The position numbers and the translations under genes were made by a program. The notes under the pieces are model-generated. The model was not told the origin of the DNA and did no database searches. It worked only from the letters and a program-made list of their open reading frames with translations. A DNA stretch of 40,186 bases from Deltaproteobacteria bacterium (lineage in GTDB: Bacteria > Myxococcota_A > Polyangia > Haliangiales > Haliangiaceae). How positions within the stretch are numbered: the first letter of the stretch is position 1; every line of letters begins with the position of its first letter. Positions 1 through 7,531 of this stretch are shown piece after piece. The DNA is taken from NCBI GenBank assembly GCA_025353585.1, contig JANXOM010000302.1:1-40186 (forward strand), given 5' to 3'.

Positions 1-948
1 CCGCGCCGGCGCGACAACCGGCTCGGCCGCCGCCACCGCGGGCCGCACGCGCGAGCCGCCGTCGACGGCGCCGAGCCGCACGCGGTCGCGCTCGATGACC
101 GCCGCCTGCTGCGGATGCGTCCGCCGGAAGCCGGCCGGATCCGCCTCGAACTGCCGGTGCGCCTCGGCGTACGCCTCGCGCCGGAACGCCTCCGGATCCG
201 CGCGAAAGCCCTCCGCGTACGGCGTCGTGCCCTCCGCGATCGCCGCCTCGAAGCCCTCCGTGTAGCCGATGCCCGGCGCGAGCCGGTAGCCGGCGCCGTG
301 CCCGCCCTCGTGGTGCACCACCGGCGCGAGGTTGCCGTGCAGCGCGTTCGGCGTGATGGTCATCCGGCCGGTGCCGCCGTCGAGGTAACCCGCGAGCCGC
401 GTCGGCGTCCGGCCGTCGCTCATCATCCCGTTCGTCCCGAGCGTGACCTCGCTGACGCCGGCGAGGAGCTCGGGCGGCGTCGTCGCGATCTGCCGGAGCA
501 TCACCTCGGCCTCGTTGACCGTCGCCCGTCCCTCGAGGCCCGCCGAGACCCCGTAGCCGCCTTCCGCCGTCCGCATGTCGTGGCCCCACGGGATCCCGCC
601 CCGCGGCGTGGTCGGGACGAGCACGTCGATGCGCCGGCCGTCGCCGAGCCGCAGCGTGTACCGGTCGTGCGGCAGCATCGCGGTCGACCGCACCGGCAGC
701 GCCACGGACACGGGGACCTCGCGCGCCACCACGTCGTGCCCGATGACCGTGGCGCCCTCGAAGCGCGCGCCGATCGTCACGTCGGCCCGCGGCCGCGGCA
801 AGGGCGCGGCCGGCGCCGCCGCCCCCTGCCCGTAGGTCTGCTCCACCAGCGTGTGTCGCCCCGGGACGCCGGGCGCCGCCTCCGGGCTCGCCCCACGCCC
901 GGGCCCCGTCACGTCGCGGTCGCGCTCGTGCATTCGTCCGTTCGCCAT
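1..948 (-). CDS. HExxH putative metallopeptidase, contractile-injection-system-associated type (3' end cut off)
   Basis: Open reading frame on the minus strand from ATG at 948 running off the left edge (316 codons seen); an in-frame ATG at 933 is an alternative start, and neither has a clear ribosome site. After a Gly/Pro-rich N-terminus comes the phrase GRHTLVEQTYG. I know similar 'TLVEQ' phrases from proteins encoded near extracellular contractile injection systems and DUF4157 toxins. A motif HHEGGHGAGY (HEGGH codons at 298-312) fits a zinc-binding HExxH, and TEGFEAAI about 10 residues later could give a third ligand (Glu), as in gluzincins. Past the motif, two related blocks (ADPEAFRRE, ADPAGFRRT) form a short charged repeat. 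There is no signal peptide. Divergent from the kinase gene at 1007. Function as a protease or injected effector is inferred. Confidence 0.6.
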   Translation of the reverse strand, partial: MANGRMHERDRDVTGPGRGASPEAAPGVPGRHTLVEQTYGQGAAAPAAPLPRPRADVTIGARFEGATVIGHDVVAREVPVSVALPVRSTAMLPHDRYTLRLGDGRRIDVLVPTTPRGGIPWGHDMRTAEGGYGVSAGLEGRATVNEAEVMLRQIATTPPELLAGVSEVTLGTNGMMSDGRTPTRLAGYLDGGTGRMTITPNALHGNLAPVVHHEGGHGAGYRLAPGIGYTEGFEAAIAEGTTPYAEGFRADPEAFRREAYAEAHRQFEADPAGFRRTHPQQAAVIERDRVRLGAVDGGSRVRPAVAAAEPVVAPAR

Positions 949-976
949 ATCGGAAGTACGAAGGTCGCCGGACGAA
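933..976. promoter_or_regulatory. Inverted repeat TTCGTCCG / CGGACGAA in a divergent promoter region
   Basis: Perfect 8-bp arms at 933-940 and 969-976, 28 bases apart, between the divergent genes starting at 948 and 1007. Could be an operator acting on both, but the left arm lies inside the start of the minus-strand gene and the spacing is wide. Weak. Confidence 0.25.
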
Positions 977-993
977 GTCGCGGGGGCGCCGCG

Positions 994-999
994 TACAAT
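994..999 (+). promoter_or_regulatory. -10 element TACAAT, 7 nt before the kinase start
   Basis: TACAAT ends 7 bases before ATG 1007, so transcription would begin at or next to the start codon. No Shine-Dalgarno is present. One of a recurring TAnnnT series in this window. Confidence 0.55.
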
Positions 1000-1006
1000 C
1001 TCGCCG

Positions 1007-4000
1007 ATGGACGCGGACGACCGCAGCGACGCGCAAACCGTGCGCGAGCGTCCCACCGGGCCGCCGCCGCTCCCGACGCCCGGCGAGCGCCTCCCCGAGC
1101 GGTTCCAGTTCATCGCCGAGATCGCCCGCGGCGGCATGGGCCGCGTCATCGAGGCGTTCGATCAGCGCCTCGGCCGCACCGTCGCCCTCAAGCAAACCCT
1201 CGACGGAAGCGACGCCATCCGCCAGCGCTTCGCCCGCGAGGTCGCGATCACCGCGCGGCTCGAGCACCCGTCGATCGTGCCGGTCTACGACGCGGGCACC
1301 GTCGATGGCGAGCCCTTCTACGTGATGCGCAAGGTCGCGGGCGCCCCCCTCGACGCGCGCGTGCGAGCCGCCGGGTCGCTCGATCGCCGGCTCCTGCTCG
1401 TGCCGCACGTCCTCGCGATGGCGGACGCGATCGCGCACGCGCACCAGCGCGGCGTGATCCATCGCGACCTCAAGCCGAGCAACGTGCTCGTCGGCGAGCT
1501 CGGCGAGACGATCGTCATCGACTGGGGCCTCGCGAAGCAGGTCGGCGAGGCGGACGCGCACGTGGTCACCACGACGGCCGCCCCGGGCGTCCTCGAGACG
1601 CGCGCCGGCGCCGTGTTTGGCACGCCCGGGTTCATGGCGCCGGAGCAGGCCGACGCCGAGCCGACCGACGCCCGCACGGACGTCTATGCGCTCGGCGCGT
1701 GTCTGTTCTACGTGCTCGCGGGCCGGCCGCCGTTCGTGGGCGCCGAGGACGACGTGCTCGCGCAGACGCGCCGCGGCACCCTTCCCGAGCTCGCGCTCCT
1801 CGCGCCGGGCGTCCCGCCGGATCTCGTGACGATCGTCGGCAAGGCGCTCGCCCGCGCGCCGGCGGACCGCTACCTGGACGGCGGCGGCGTCGCGGAGGAG
1901 CTGCGGCGGTTCCTCGGCGGCCAGCTCGTCGCGTCGCATCGCTACGGCGCGCGGCAGCGGGTCACGCGCTGGCTCCGCCGGCACCGCGCGCTGGTCGTCG
2001 CCGTCGCCGCTGGCACCGCCATCGCGGTGGTCGTGGGCGCCACGTCGTTGCAGCGCGTGCTCACCGCGCAGGCCAGCACGCAGGTCGCCCTCGATGCGGA
2101 GCGCGAGCGCGGCGACGAGCTCGTCATCGCGCAGGCCGCGGCCTACCTCGACACCGATCCCACGCGCGCCGTCGCCACGCTCCAGCACCTGCGGCCCGAG
2201 TCGCCGCGCTGGCCCACGCTCGTGCCGCTCCTCGCCGATGCCACCGCGCGCGGGATCGCGGTCGGGTATCCGGGCCACGGCGCCGCCGCCGAGGTCTCGT
2301 TCGCGCCGGGCGCCGGCCCGCCGCGCCTCCTCAGCAGCGGTGGCGGTACCGTGCGGTTGATCGAGCCGCAAGCACGCCGCGTCACGACGCTCGTCGACAA
2401 CCGCCCGACGGCCCTCGCGATGTGGGCCGGCGATCTCGTGGTGCTCACGGGCGCAGACCGCGAGGGCGGGGCCGAGGTGCTCGATCCGAAGACCATGGCG
2501 CGCGCCCCGCTCGCGTGGCCGCAGCCGCTGCGGACGATCGACGCCGCGGGCGGGGTCGTCGCGCTCGTCGACCTGACGGGACAGACCGCCACGCTCGACG
2601 TGACGACGCTACCGCTCGCCGCGCCGCGCCTCGTGCCGCACGCCGCGCCCGCGACCGAGGGCTACCTCAGCCCGACGGGCCGCTGGCTCGTGCTGCGCGG
2701 CCCCGGCACGCAGATCTTCGAGCGCACGGCGGCGACCTGGCAGCTCGTCGCCGAGCGGGGCCCCGGTCACGGCACGCCCGCGTTCGCCGCCGATGGCAGC
2801 CGCGTCGCCCTCATCGAGGACGCCGTCGTCGAGCTCGCGTTGCCCGCCGCGACCGAGGCGCACCGCTGCGCGCAGGACGGCACGGTGCGCGAGCTCGCGT
2901 ACGTCGGACCGGATCTGGTCGCGGTCCAGGGCGCGCTGACGTTGCAGGTCGCGCAGTGCACGGCCGCCGGCGCGCTCGCTCGCGTGCTCGAGACGGATCT
3001 GGCCGCGCACGCCACCGCTGGCGGCGCCTATGACTATCCGCATCCAGTCGCCGCCGCCGGCGGCCTGCTCGCGGTGATGGCGGCGACGCGGACGATCGCC
3101 ATCGGCCTGCCGGCGTTTCGGCGCGAGCTGCGCGCGCCGCTCGACGTGCTCGGCATCGCGCTCGATCCGAGCGGGCGCTGGCTGGTCGGCACGTCGATGT
3201 CGGAGGTGCTCGTGTGGGATCTCGCGGCGAGCCGCGACCGGACGACGGATCTCGCTGGCGCGGGCTTCGACGGGATCGCGTTCTTCGACGCGCACGCGCT
3301 CGTGGTGTCGCGGACCGATGGAGACATGCGCGCGCTGGAGCTGCGCGACGTGACCGCCGAGCCCTTCGCGATCGCCGCCGCCGAGCCGCTCGGACGCGTC
3401 GCCCTGGAGAACGAGATCGACGTCGCCGGCGATGGCGCGGCCGTCGACCGCGGCGGCGCGCACGCGACCGCTCGCGTCCTGCGCCCCGCGGTGACGGGCG
3501 CGACGGCCGCCACGACGCTCGCCGACGGCCGCCTCGTGACGGGCACGGCGGCCGGGACGATCGCGGTCGGCGATCACGCGCTCGGGGCGCTCCCGGGCCC
3601 GATCACGCAGCTGACGGCGCGCGCCGGCTGGCTCGCGGCCCGGTCCCCGACGGGGCTCTGGCGCAGCGACCCGGCGGGCCACCTCGAGACCGCCGGCATC
3701 GCGCGGGCCGGGTCCCTGGTGTTCGGGGCGGCCGGCACGCTCTACGTCGTCACCGAACACGAGCTCTACGCGTGGCCTGCCCAGGGCGCCCCCGGACGGG
3801 TGGCCGCGTTCGCCGACGCCACCGACTCTTCGCACGAGACGAGCGACGGCGCGGTCGCCGTGACCACCGCCGATGGCTCGCTCGTCCTCTACGATCCCGC
3901 GCTCCAGCGGGTGCGCACGCTCTTCCACGCGAACCTTCGCCGCGGGCTGCCGCGCTACGCGTTCGCCCGGAACGGCGCCGTCGCCGCCGCCGAGCTCGAC

Positions 4001-4240
4001 GACGGCGTGGCCGCGGTCGACCTGCGCACCGGCGCGCACTGGATGATCGCGCCGCACCTTCACTTCGACGCGCTCGCGCTATCGCCCGATGGGACCGTGC
4101 TCCTCGCGATCGCGGGCGGGCGCGTGCATCGCTTCGACGTGCGCGTGCCGGCCCCGAGCCCCGCGTGGGTCCGCGCCGCGACCAACGCGCTCGCGCCGGC
4201 GGGCGCCGGCGAGCTCGGCTGGCGCGAGGCGGCGCCGTGA
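1007..4240 (+). CDS. Transmembrane Ser/Thr protein kinase with C-terminal beta-propeller-like region
   Basis: 1077 aa. The start at ATG 1007 is chosen because the kinase domain begins near residue 33 and a -10 hexamer lies 7 bases upstream. The N-terminal domain is a complete Hanks-type kinase: glycine loop ARGGMG (40-45), lysine K62 in VALKQ, catalytic HRDLKPSN from H142, DWG at 162-164 in place of DFG (common in this group), APEQ activation-segment end. A hydrophobic helix at about 325-345 follows basic residues and anchors the protein, with the kinase in the cytoplasm. The remaining ~700 residues are repetitive beta-strand-like segments (phrases such as LDPSGRWLV, VLVWDLAAS) typical of WD40/beta-propellers, probably a periplasmic sensor. 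Its stop overlaps the sigma-factor start (GTGA), so the two are coupled. The ligand is unknown. Confidence 0.9.
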   Translation: MDADDRSDAQTVRERPTGPPPLPTPGERLPERFQFIAEIARGGMGRVIEAFDQRLGRTVALKQTLDGSDAIRQRFAREVAITARLEHPSIVPVYDAGTVDGEPFYVMRKVAGAPLDARVRAAGSLDRRLLLVPHVLAMADAIAHAHQRGVIHRDLKPSNVLVGELGETIVIDWGLAKQVGEADAHVVTTTAAPGVLETRAGAVFGTPGFMAPEQADAEPTDARTDVYALGACLFYVLAGRPPFVGAEDDVLAQTRRGTLPELALLAPGVPPDLVTIVGKALARAPADRYLDGGGVAEELRRFLGGQLVASHRYGARQRVTRWLRRHRALVVAVAAGTAIAVVVGATSLQRVLTAQASTQVALDAERERGDELVIAQAAAYLDTDPTRAVATLQHLRPESPRWPTLVPLLADATARGIAVGYPGHGAAAEVSFAPGAGPPRLLSSGGGTVRLIEPQARRVTTLVDNRPTALAMWAGDLVVLTGADREGGAEVLDPKTMARAPLAWPQPLRTIDAAGGVVALVDLTGQTATLDVTTLPLAAPRLVPHAAPATEGYLSPTGRWLVLRGPGTQIFERTAATWQLVAERGPGHGTPAFAADGSRVALIEDAVVELALPAATEAHRCAQDGTVRELAYVGPDLVAVQGALTLQVAQCTAAGALARVLETDLAAHATAGGAYDYPHPVAAAGGLLAVMAATRTIAIGLPAFRRELRAPLDVLGIALDPSGRWLVGTSMSEVLVWDLAASRDRTTDLAGAGFDGIAFFDAHALVVSRTDGDMRALELRDVTAEPFAIAAAEPLGRVALENEIDVAGDGAAVDRGGAHATARVLRPAVTGATAATTLADGRLVTGTAAGTIAVGDHALGALPGPITQLTARAGWLAARSPTGLWRSDPAGHLETAGIARAGSLVFGAAGTLYVVTEHELYAWPAQGAPGRVAAFADATDSSHETSDGAVAVTTADGSLVLYDPALQRVRTLFHANLRRGLPRYAFARNGAVAAAELDDGVAAVDLRTGAHWMIAPHLHFDALALSPDGTVLLAIAGGRVHRFDVRVPAPSPAWVRAATNALAPAGAGELGWREAAP

Positions 4241-4914
4241 CGTCACCGTGGCCCGACGATCTCGCGCTCGCGCAGGCGGCGAGCCGCGGCGAGGCCGACG
4301 CGATCCGCGCCCTCGAGACGACGTACGCGCCGGCTATCACGGCGGTGTGCCGGCGCTTCGCGAGCCGCGGCCACGGCGAGGACGACCTCCGCCAGATCCT
4401 GCGCGACAAGCTGCTCGTCGGCGACGCGCCCGCGCTCGCGCTCTACAATGGCGAGGGGGCGCTCGGGACCTGGCTGCGCGTGATCGCGACGCGCCTGTTC
4501 ATCGATCTCGGGCGCCGCAAGGACCGCACGCGCGAGGCGCTCGTCGACGACGGCCTCGCCGACGCGATCGCACCGGACGACCCGACGTTCGCGCTGATCA
4601 AGGCGGAGTACCGCGGGGCGGTCGCAGCGGCGTTGCGCGCGGCGGTGGCCGAGCTCGCGCCGGGCGATCGCCACCTGCTCCGCCAGCACCTCGTCGGCGG
4701 CCTGACGATCGACCAGCTCGCCGCCGTGCTCGGGATCCATCGGGCCACGGCCGCCCGTCGGATCGCGACGGCGCGCGAGCAGCTCGCCGCCGCCACGCGG
4801 ACGCGGCTCGCTGAACACCTGCGCCTCGACGCGCGCGAGCTCGCGGAGGTCTTCGCGCTCGTGGTCAGCCAGATCGATCTATCGATGCGCACGTTGCTCG
4901 CGAGCAAGCGATGA
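4237..4914 (+). CDS. Sigma-70 family factor, myxobacterial kinase-associated type
   Basis: 225 aa from GTG 4237, which overlaps the kinase stop by four bases (GTGA). Region 2 is seen around 30-95 (LETTYAPAITAVCRRF, then GEGALGTWLRVIATRLFIDL). A similar Y-G-x-G-x-L-x-x-W-x-R-V block marks the atypical sigma factors I know from myxobacteria. Region 4 near 160-195 holds a helix-turn-helix (LTIDQLAAVLGIHRATAARR). It should bind core RNA polymerase and direct an unknown regulon. Coupling to a Ser/Thr kinase upstream and a zinc-finger protein downstream (ATGA overlap) suggests control by phosphorylation, by anti-sigma binding, or by both. This logic is inferred from context and from known kinase-regulated ECF factors such as EcfP/PknT. 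Confidence 0.8.
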   Translation: MTSPWPDDLALAQAASRGEADAIRALETTYAPAITAVCRRFASRGHGEDDLRQILRDKLLVGDAPALALYNGEGALGTWLRVIATRLFIDLGRRKDRTREALVDDGLADAIAPDDPTFALIKAEYRGAVAAALRAAVAELAPGDRHLLRQHLVGGLTIDQLAAVLGIHRATAARRIATAREQLAAATRTRLAEHLRLDARELAEVFALVVSQIDLSMRTLLASKR

Positions 4915-5591
4915 GCTGCCTCGATGACCCCACGTTCGCGCGGTTGATCGACGGCGCGCTCTCCGACGACGAGCGCGCCGCGGCGGAGGTGCACCTCGAT
5001 GGCTGCCGCGCGTGCGCCGAGCTGCTCCGCGAGCTCGCGGGCGTGGTCGCGCCGCTCGATGCGCGCGCGTGGCTGGCGGCCGCGCCGCGCACGACCGCGG
5101 CGATCGACGCGGCGTGGCGCGAGGTGGCAGTCGACGTCTGCGCGCGCCACGCAATAGCCGAGGTGGTCCAGCCATCGCCCGGCCGCGTGCGGTTCGACGG
5201 CGAGCACCCGCGCCTCGAGCCGGGCGCATCGGTCGAGCGCGGCTACGACGCACCCGAGGTGATCGCCGGCGGTCCGCCGAGCCCGCGCGCCGATCAGTTC
5301 ACGCTGTGCATGGCGTGGTGGGAGGCCGCGGCGGGCGAGCCGCCGTTCCGCGGCGCGACACCCGGCGCGCTCGTGGTCGCGATGCAGGCGCCGCTGGCGC
5401 GGCCCGCCGGCCGCCGATTCGCGGTGCTCGCGCGCGGGCTCGCGTTCGACCCCGAGCGACGGTGGCCCGATGTGCCGGCGCTGCTGGCGGCGCTTTCCCG
5501 GCCGCGACGGCCGGTCGGTTGGTACCTCGGGGCGACGGTGCTGCTGGTGATCGTCCTCCTCGCGTGGATCGCGCGCGACTCGCTCTGGTGA
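4911..5591 (+). CDS. Zinc-finger anti-sigma-like protein fused to a decayed kinase C-lobe, with a C-terminal TM helix
   Basis: 226 aa; ATG 4911 overlaps the sigma-factor stop (ATGA). Residues 1-45 resemble the anti-sigma zinc-binding fold, with H-x3-C-x2-C in EVHLDGCRAC. Residues ~100-200 match only the C-lobe of a Ser/Thr kinase: YDAPEVIAGG (APE motif), RADQFTLCMAWWEAAAGEPPF (helix F Asp and following), then LARGLAFDPERRWPDVPALLAAL. The glycine loop, Lys, HRD and DFG are absent; FDGEHPRL stands where DFG should be. So it cannot be an active kinase. A hydrophobic helix (about 201-220) ends the protein. I infer a membrane-bound anti-sigma factor whose kinase remnant may bind the kinase at 1007 or the sigma factor. 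Confidence 0.75.
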   Translation: MSCLDDPTFARLIDGALSDDERAAAEVHLDGCRACAELLRELAGVVAPLDARAWLAAAPRTTAAIDAAWREVAVDVCARHAIAEVVQPSPGRVRFDGEHPRLEPGASVERGYDAPEVIAGGPPSPRADQFTLCMAWWEAAAGEPPFRGATPGALVVAMQAPLARPAGRRFAVLARGLAFDPERRWPDVPALLAALSRPRRPVGWYLGATVLLVIVLLAWIARDSLW

Positions 5592-5597
5592 CCTTCG

Positions 5598-5619
5598 TCT
5601 CTCGTTCAACCCCGAGAGA
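5598..5619. terminator. Hairpin between convergent genes
   Basis: TCTCTCG, 8-base loop, CGAGAGA: a perfect 7-bp stem six bases after the stop of the zinc-finger gene, between convergent genes ending at 5591 and 5750. There is no U-tract, so intrinsic termination is only plausible. The rest of 5592-5749 shows nothing else I recognise. Confidence 0.35.
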
Positions 5620-5749
5620 TCTACTCACGGCCGCTGCGTGCTCGTCCGTTACGCCCGGTGGCGGACGCCGCCGCACCTCGCCCTCGCGCACGAGCGCTCG
5701 CGCTCTCGAATCACCTCGAGTGGTCTCCGGGTTAGCGGCCGTGGGTCTC

Positions 5750-6721
5750 CTACGCGAACGCGGCGACGTCGCCGGTCCACGCCGTGACATCGACCGCCAC
5801 GGCGTCGGCGCCGGCGGCGCGACACGCGGCGGCCCGCGCGGCGTCGACGATCCCCCCGACCGCGACCAGGTGGACGCGGCGAAACGACGGCCGGCTCGCG
5901 AGCGAGGCTCGGGCGGCGCACAGCGCATCGGACCCGAGCGGCGCACCGTCGCCGGGCGTGTCGAAGATCGGCCCGACCAGGACGAGATCCGCGCCGTGTA
6001 TGGAGAGCGGGGAGCGCGTCGGGACAGGCGCGTCACCGGGCGCCGCCTGCTCGATCCGCTGGGCATCGCTCTCGAGGCCGACGAGCCGGTAGAGCTCGGC
6101 GAGCGCCGGGCGCGCCTCGCTGTCGTTCGCGTCGAGCTCGAGCGTCCGCTTGTAGACCGCGATCGCCTTGAGCCAGAACCCGTGCTCGCGGTAGTACGCG
6201 CCAACCCGCAGGTACGCGTGGAGCGCGTCCTCCGTCGCGCCCGCCTTGGCGTAGAGGTCGCCGACCTTGAGCCACACGCGCACGTCGGCCGGATCGTCGC
6301 GCACCATCTGTAGATACTGGTTCAACGCGTCGCCGATCCGTCCCGTGTCGACCGCGTCGGGCAGCGCGCGTCGCGTCGCTCCGATCAAGAAGCCCGCCGG
6401 CGCGAGCTTGCGCGCATCGGTGACCGCGAGCCCGTCCGCCGGCAACACCACGCCGGCCGCGCCCGCCGCGAGCGCGACGTCGAGCCGGTCGCTCACCATC
6501 ACGGCGGCTCCGCTAGCCATCGCGGCGTGCACGAGCGGCAAGACCTGGCCGCCGTCGAGGTCTGCCTCGCGCACGAGCACGAGCGCCGCGCCCGGCGGCA
6601 GCGCCGCGACCCCGCGCGCGATCGCCGCGCCGAACGCGACGACCGAGCCGTCCCCCATCCGATGCCGGTCCGTCACCAGTACGACGCGCACGCCACCGAG
6701 CCAGGCCGCTACGCGCGCCAC
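5750..6721 (-). CDS. ThiE/TenI-like TIM-barrel protein interrupted by a TPR block
   Basis: 323 aa from GTG 6721, with GGAG 7 bases upstream and overlapping the upstream gene by 13 bases; GTG 6691 is an alternative. Residues 11-118 look like the first part of thiamine-phosphate synthase/TenI: VVLVTDRH, LVREADLDG, VSDRLDVAL, GVVLPADGLAVTDARKL, LIGATRRA. Residues 242-320 look like the last part: GADLVLVGPIFDT, PLGSDAL, VAVGGI, AAGADAVAV. Between them (about 129-228) lie TPR helices (GDLYAKAGATEDALHAYL, WLKAIAVYKRTLELDAND). Catalytic residues of ThiE have drifted: REKD-type Lys is Ala, the IND-type Asn is Ser, and the HLGQ segment is VLPA. Thiamine-phosphate synthesis is therefore doubtful; a scaffold or regulator is more likely. 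It is last in a three-gene run with the M50-like protease. Confidence 0.7.
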   Translation of the reverse strand: MARVAAWLGGVRVVLVTDRHRMGDGSVVAFGAAIARGVAALPPGAALVLVREADLDGGQVLPLVHAAMASGAAVMVSDRLDVALAAGAAGVVLPADGLAVTDARKLAPAGFLIGATRRALPDAVDTGRIGDALNQYLQMVRDDPADVRVWLKVGDLYAKAGATEDALHAYLRVGAYYREHGFWLKAIAVYKRTLELDANDSEARPALAELYRLVGLESDAQRIEQAAPGDAPVPTRSPLSIHGADLVLVGPIFDTPGDGAPLGSDALCAARASLASRPSFRRVHLVAVGGIVDAARAAACRAAGADAVAVDVTAWTGDVAAFA

Positions 6722-7488
6722 GCCGGGGCTCCGCGCGCGCGCCGCCGCGCCGCGTAGACGGACCACGCCCACACCGCGGCCAGCGCGACCAGGCACAGCG
6801 TGCCGAGCGTTACGTAGCGGTGCACGATCGCGCGCTCCGTCCAGCCGTACACGTCCTTGAGCTTCGATGGATCGGAGAGCCCGACGCCCTCGATCTCGCC
6901 GAACGGGATGACATCCGGGTCTGTCCGCGCGGCGGACCACAGCGAGAACGTGTCGACGAACGCGGCCGCGCCGATCGCGAGGAGCCCGTAGCGCAGCTGG
7001 CCCGCGCGCAGCCGAGACTCTGGCGCCACGAAGAACGTGCACATGAGCAGCGTGCCGAGCACCATCGCGCCGCCGTCGCCGCCGAACGTGATCGCGACCT
7101 GCGCGGTCTCGACGGGGCGCGTGGTCCCGTAGAGCGCGAGCACGGCGAGCACGCCGCCCGCGACCCCGAGGCCGAGCCGCCGCGCCCACCCGCCGAGCGC
7201 GAGCAGCGCCACGCCGAGCCCGCCGACGAGCACCGGCGTCACCACGCCGCGCGCCTCGGGGATCCGGGTCTTCCACAACGTCGGCAGGCACGCGAAGCCG
7301 CTCAGCCAACCCGTGACCGCGTGCCCGAGCTCGTGCAGCGGCATCGTGAGCGCGGTGCGCTGCATGAAGTGGCCTGCGCTCCAGCTATGGAACGCGAGGG
7401 CGAGCAGGAGCGCGACGGGCACGGCGATCGCGCGCCGCTTCCACTCGTGCTGCTCCGCTGCTTCGTCGGGCTCGTCCTCCGGCTCCAC
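6709..7488 (-). CDS. M50-like membrane metalloprotease
   Basis: 259 aa. The start is taken as GTG 7488, 7 bases after a TATCGT hexamer; GTG 7491 is nearly as good. Hydrophobic segments at about 19-35 and several later ones make it a polytopic membrane protein. LTMPLHELGHAVTGWLSG places HELGH at residues 52-56, a zinc-binding HExxH just after the first membrane helix, as in M50-type intramembrane proteases. I did not see a clear second-helix NPDG motif, so it may be a divergent family member. It overlaps the downstream ThiE-like gene. Its substrate is unknown. Confidence 0.7.
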   Translation of the reverse strand: MEPEDEPDEAAEQHEWKRRAIAVPVALLLALAFHSWSAGHFMQRTALTMPLHELGHAVTGWLSGFACLPTLWKTRIPEARGVVTPVLVGGLGVALLALGGWARRLGLGVAGGVLAVLALYGTTRPVETAQVAITFGGDGGAMVLGTLLMCTFFVAPESRLRAGQLRYGLLAIGAAAFVDTFSLWSAARTDPDVIPFGEIEGVGLSDPSKLKDVYGWTERAIVHRYVTLGTLCLVALAAVWAWSVYAARRRARGAPAWRA

Positions 7489-7495
7489 CACCCGC

Positions 7496-7501
7496 ACGAT
7501 A
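7496..7501 (-). promoter_or_regulatory. -10 element TATCGT before the M50-like gene
   Basis: TATCGT on the minus strand ends 7 bases before GTG 7488 (4 bases before GTG 7491). No Shine-Dalgarno. Fits the leaderless series. Confidence 0.5.
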
Positions 7502-7531
7502 GCGCGACCGGCGGCGGTTCGCGCGCGCGGA

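Noticed and set aside
115-3033. A 972-codon open frame rich in Arg and Pro overlapping the kinase
   Set aside because: Frame shadow of high-GC coding: the overlapping frame from 1007 encodes a kinase with all motifs, and this one has no recognisable domain.
5299-6204. Minus-strand open frame over the zinc-finger gene
   Set aside because: Ser/Arg/Pro-rich shadow without start context; its right part is the out-of-frame reading of the ThiE-like gene.
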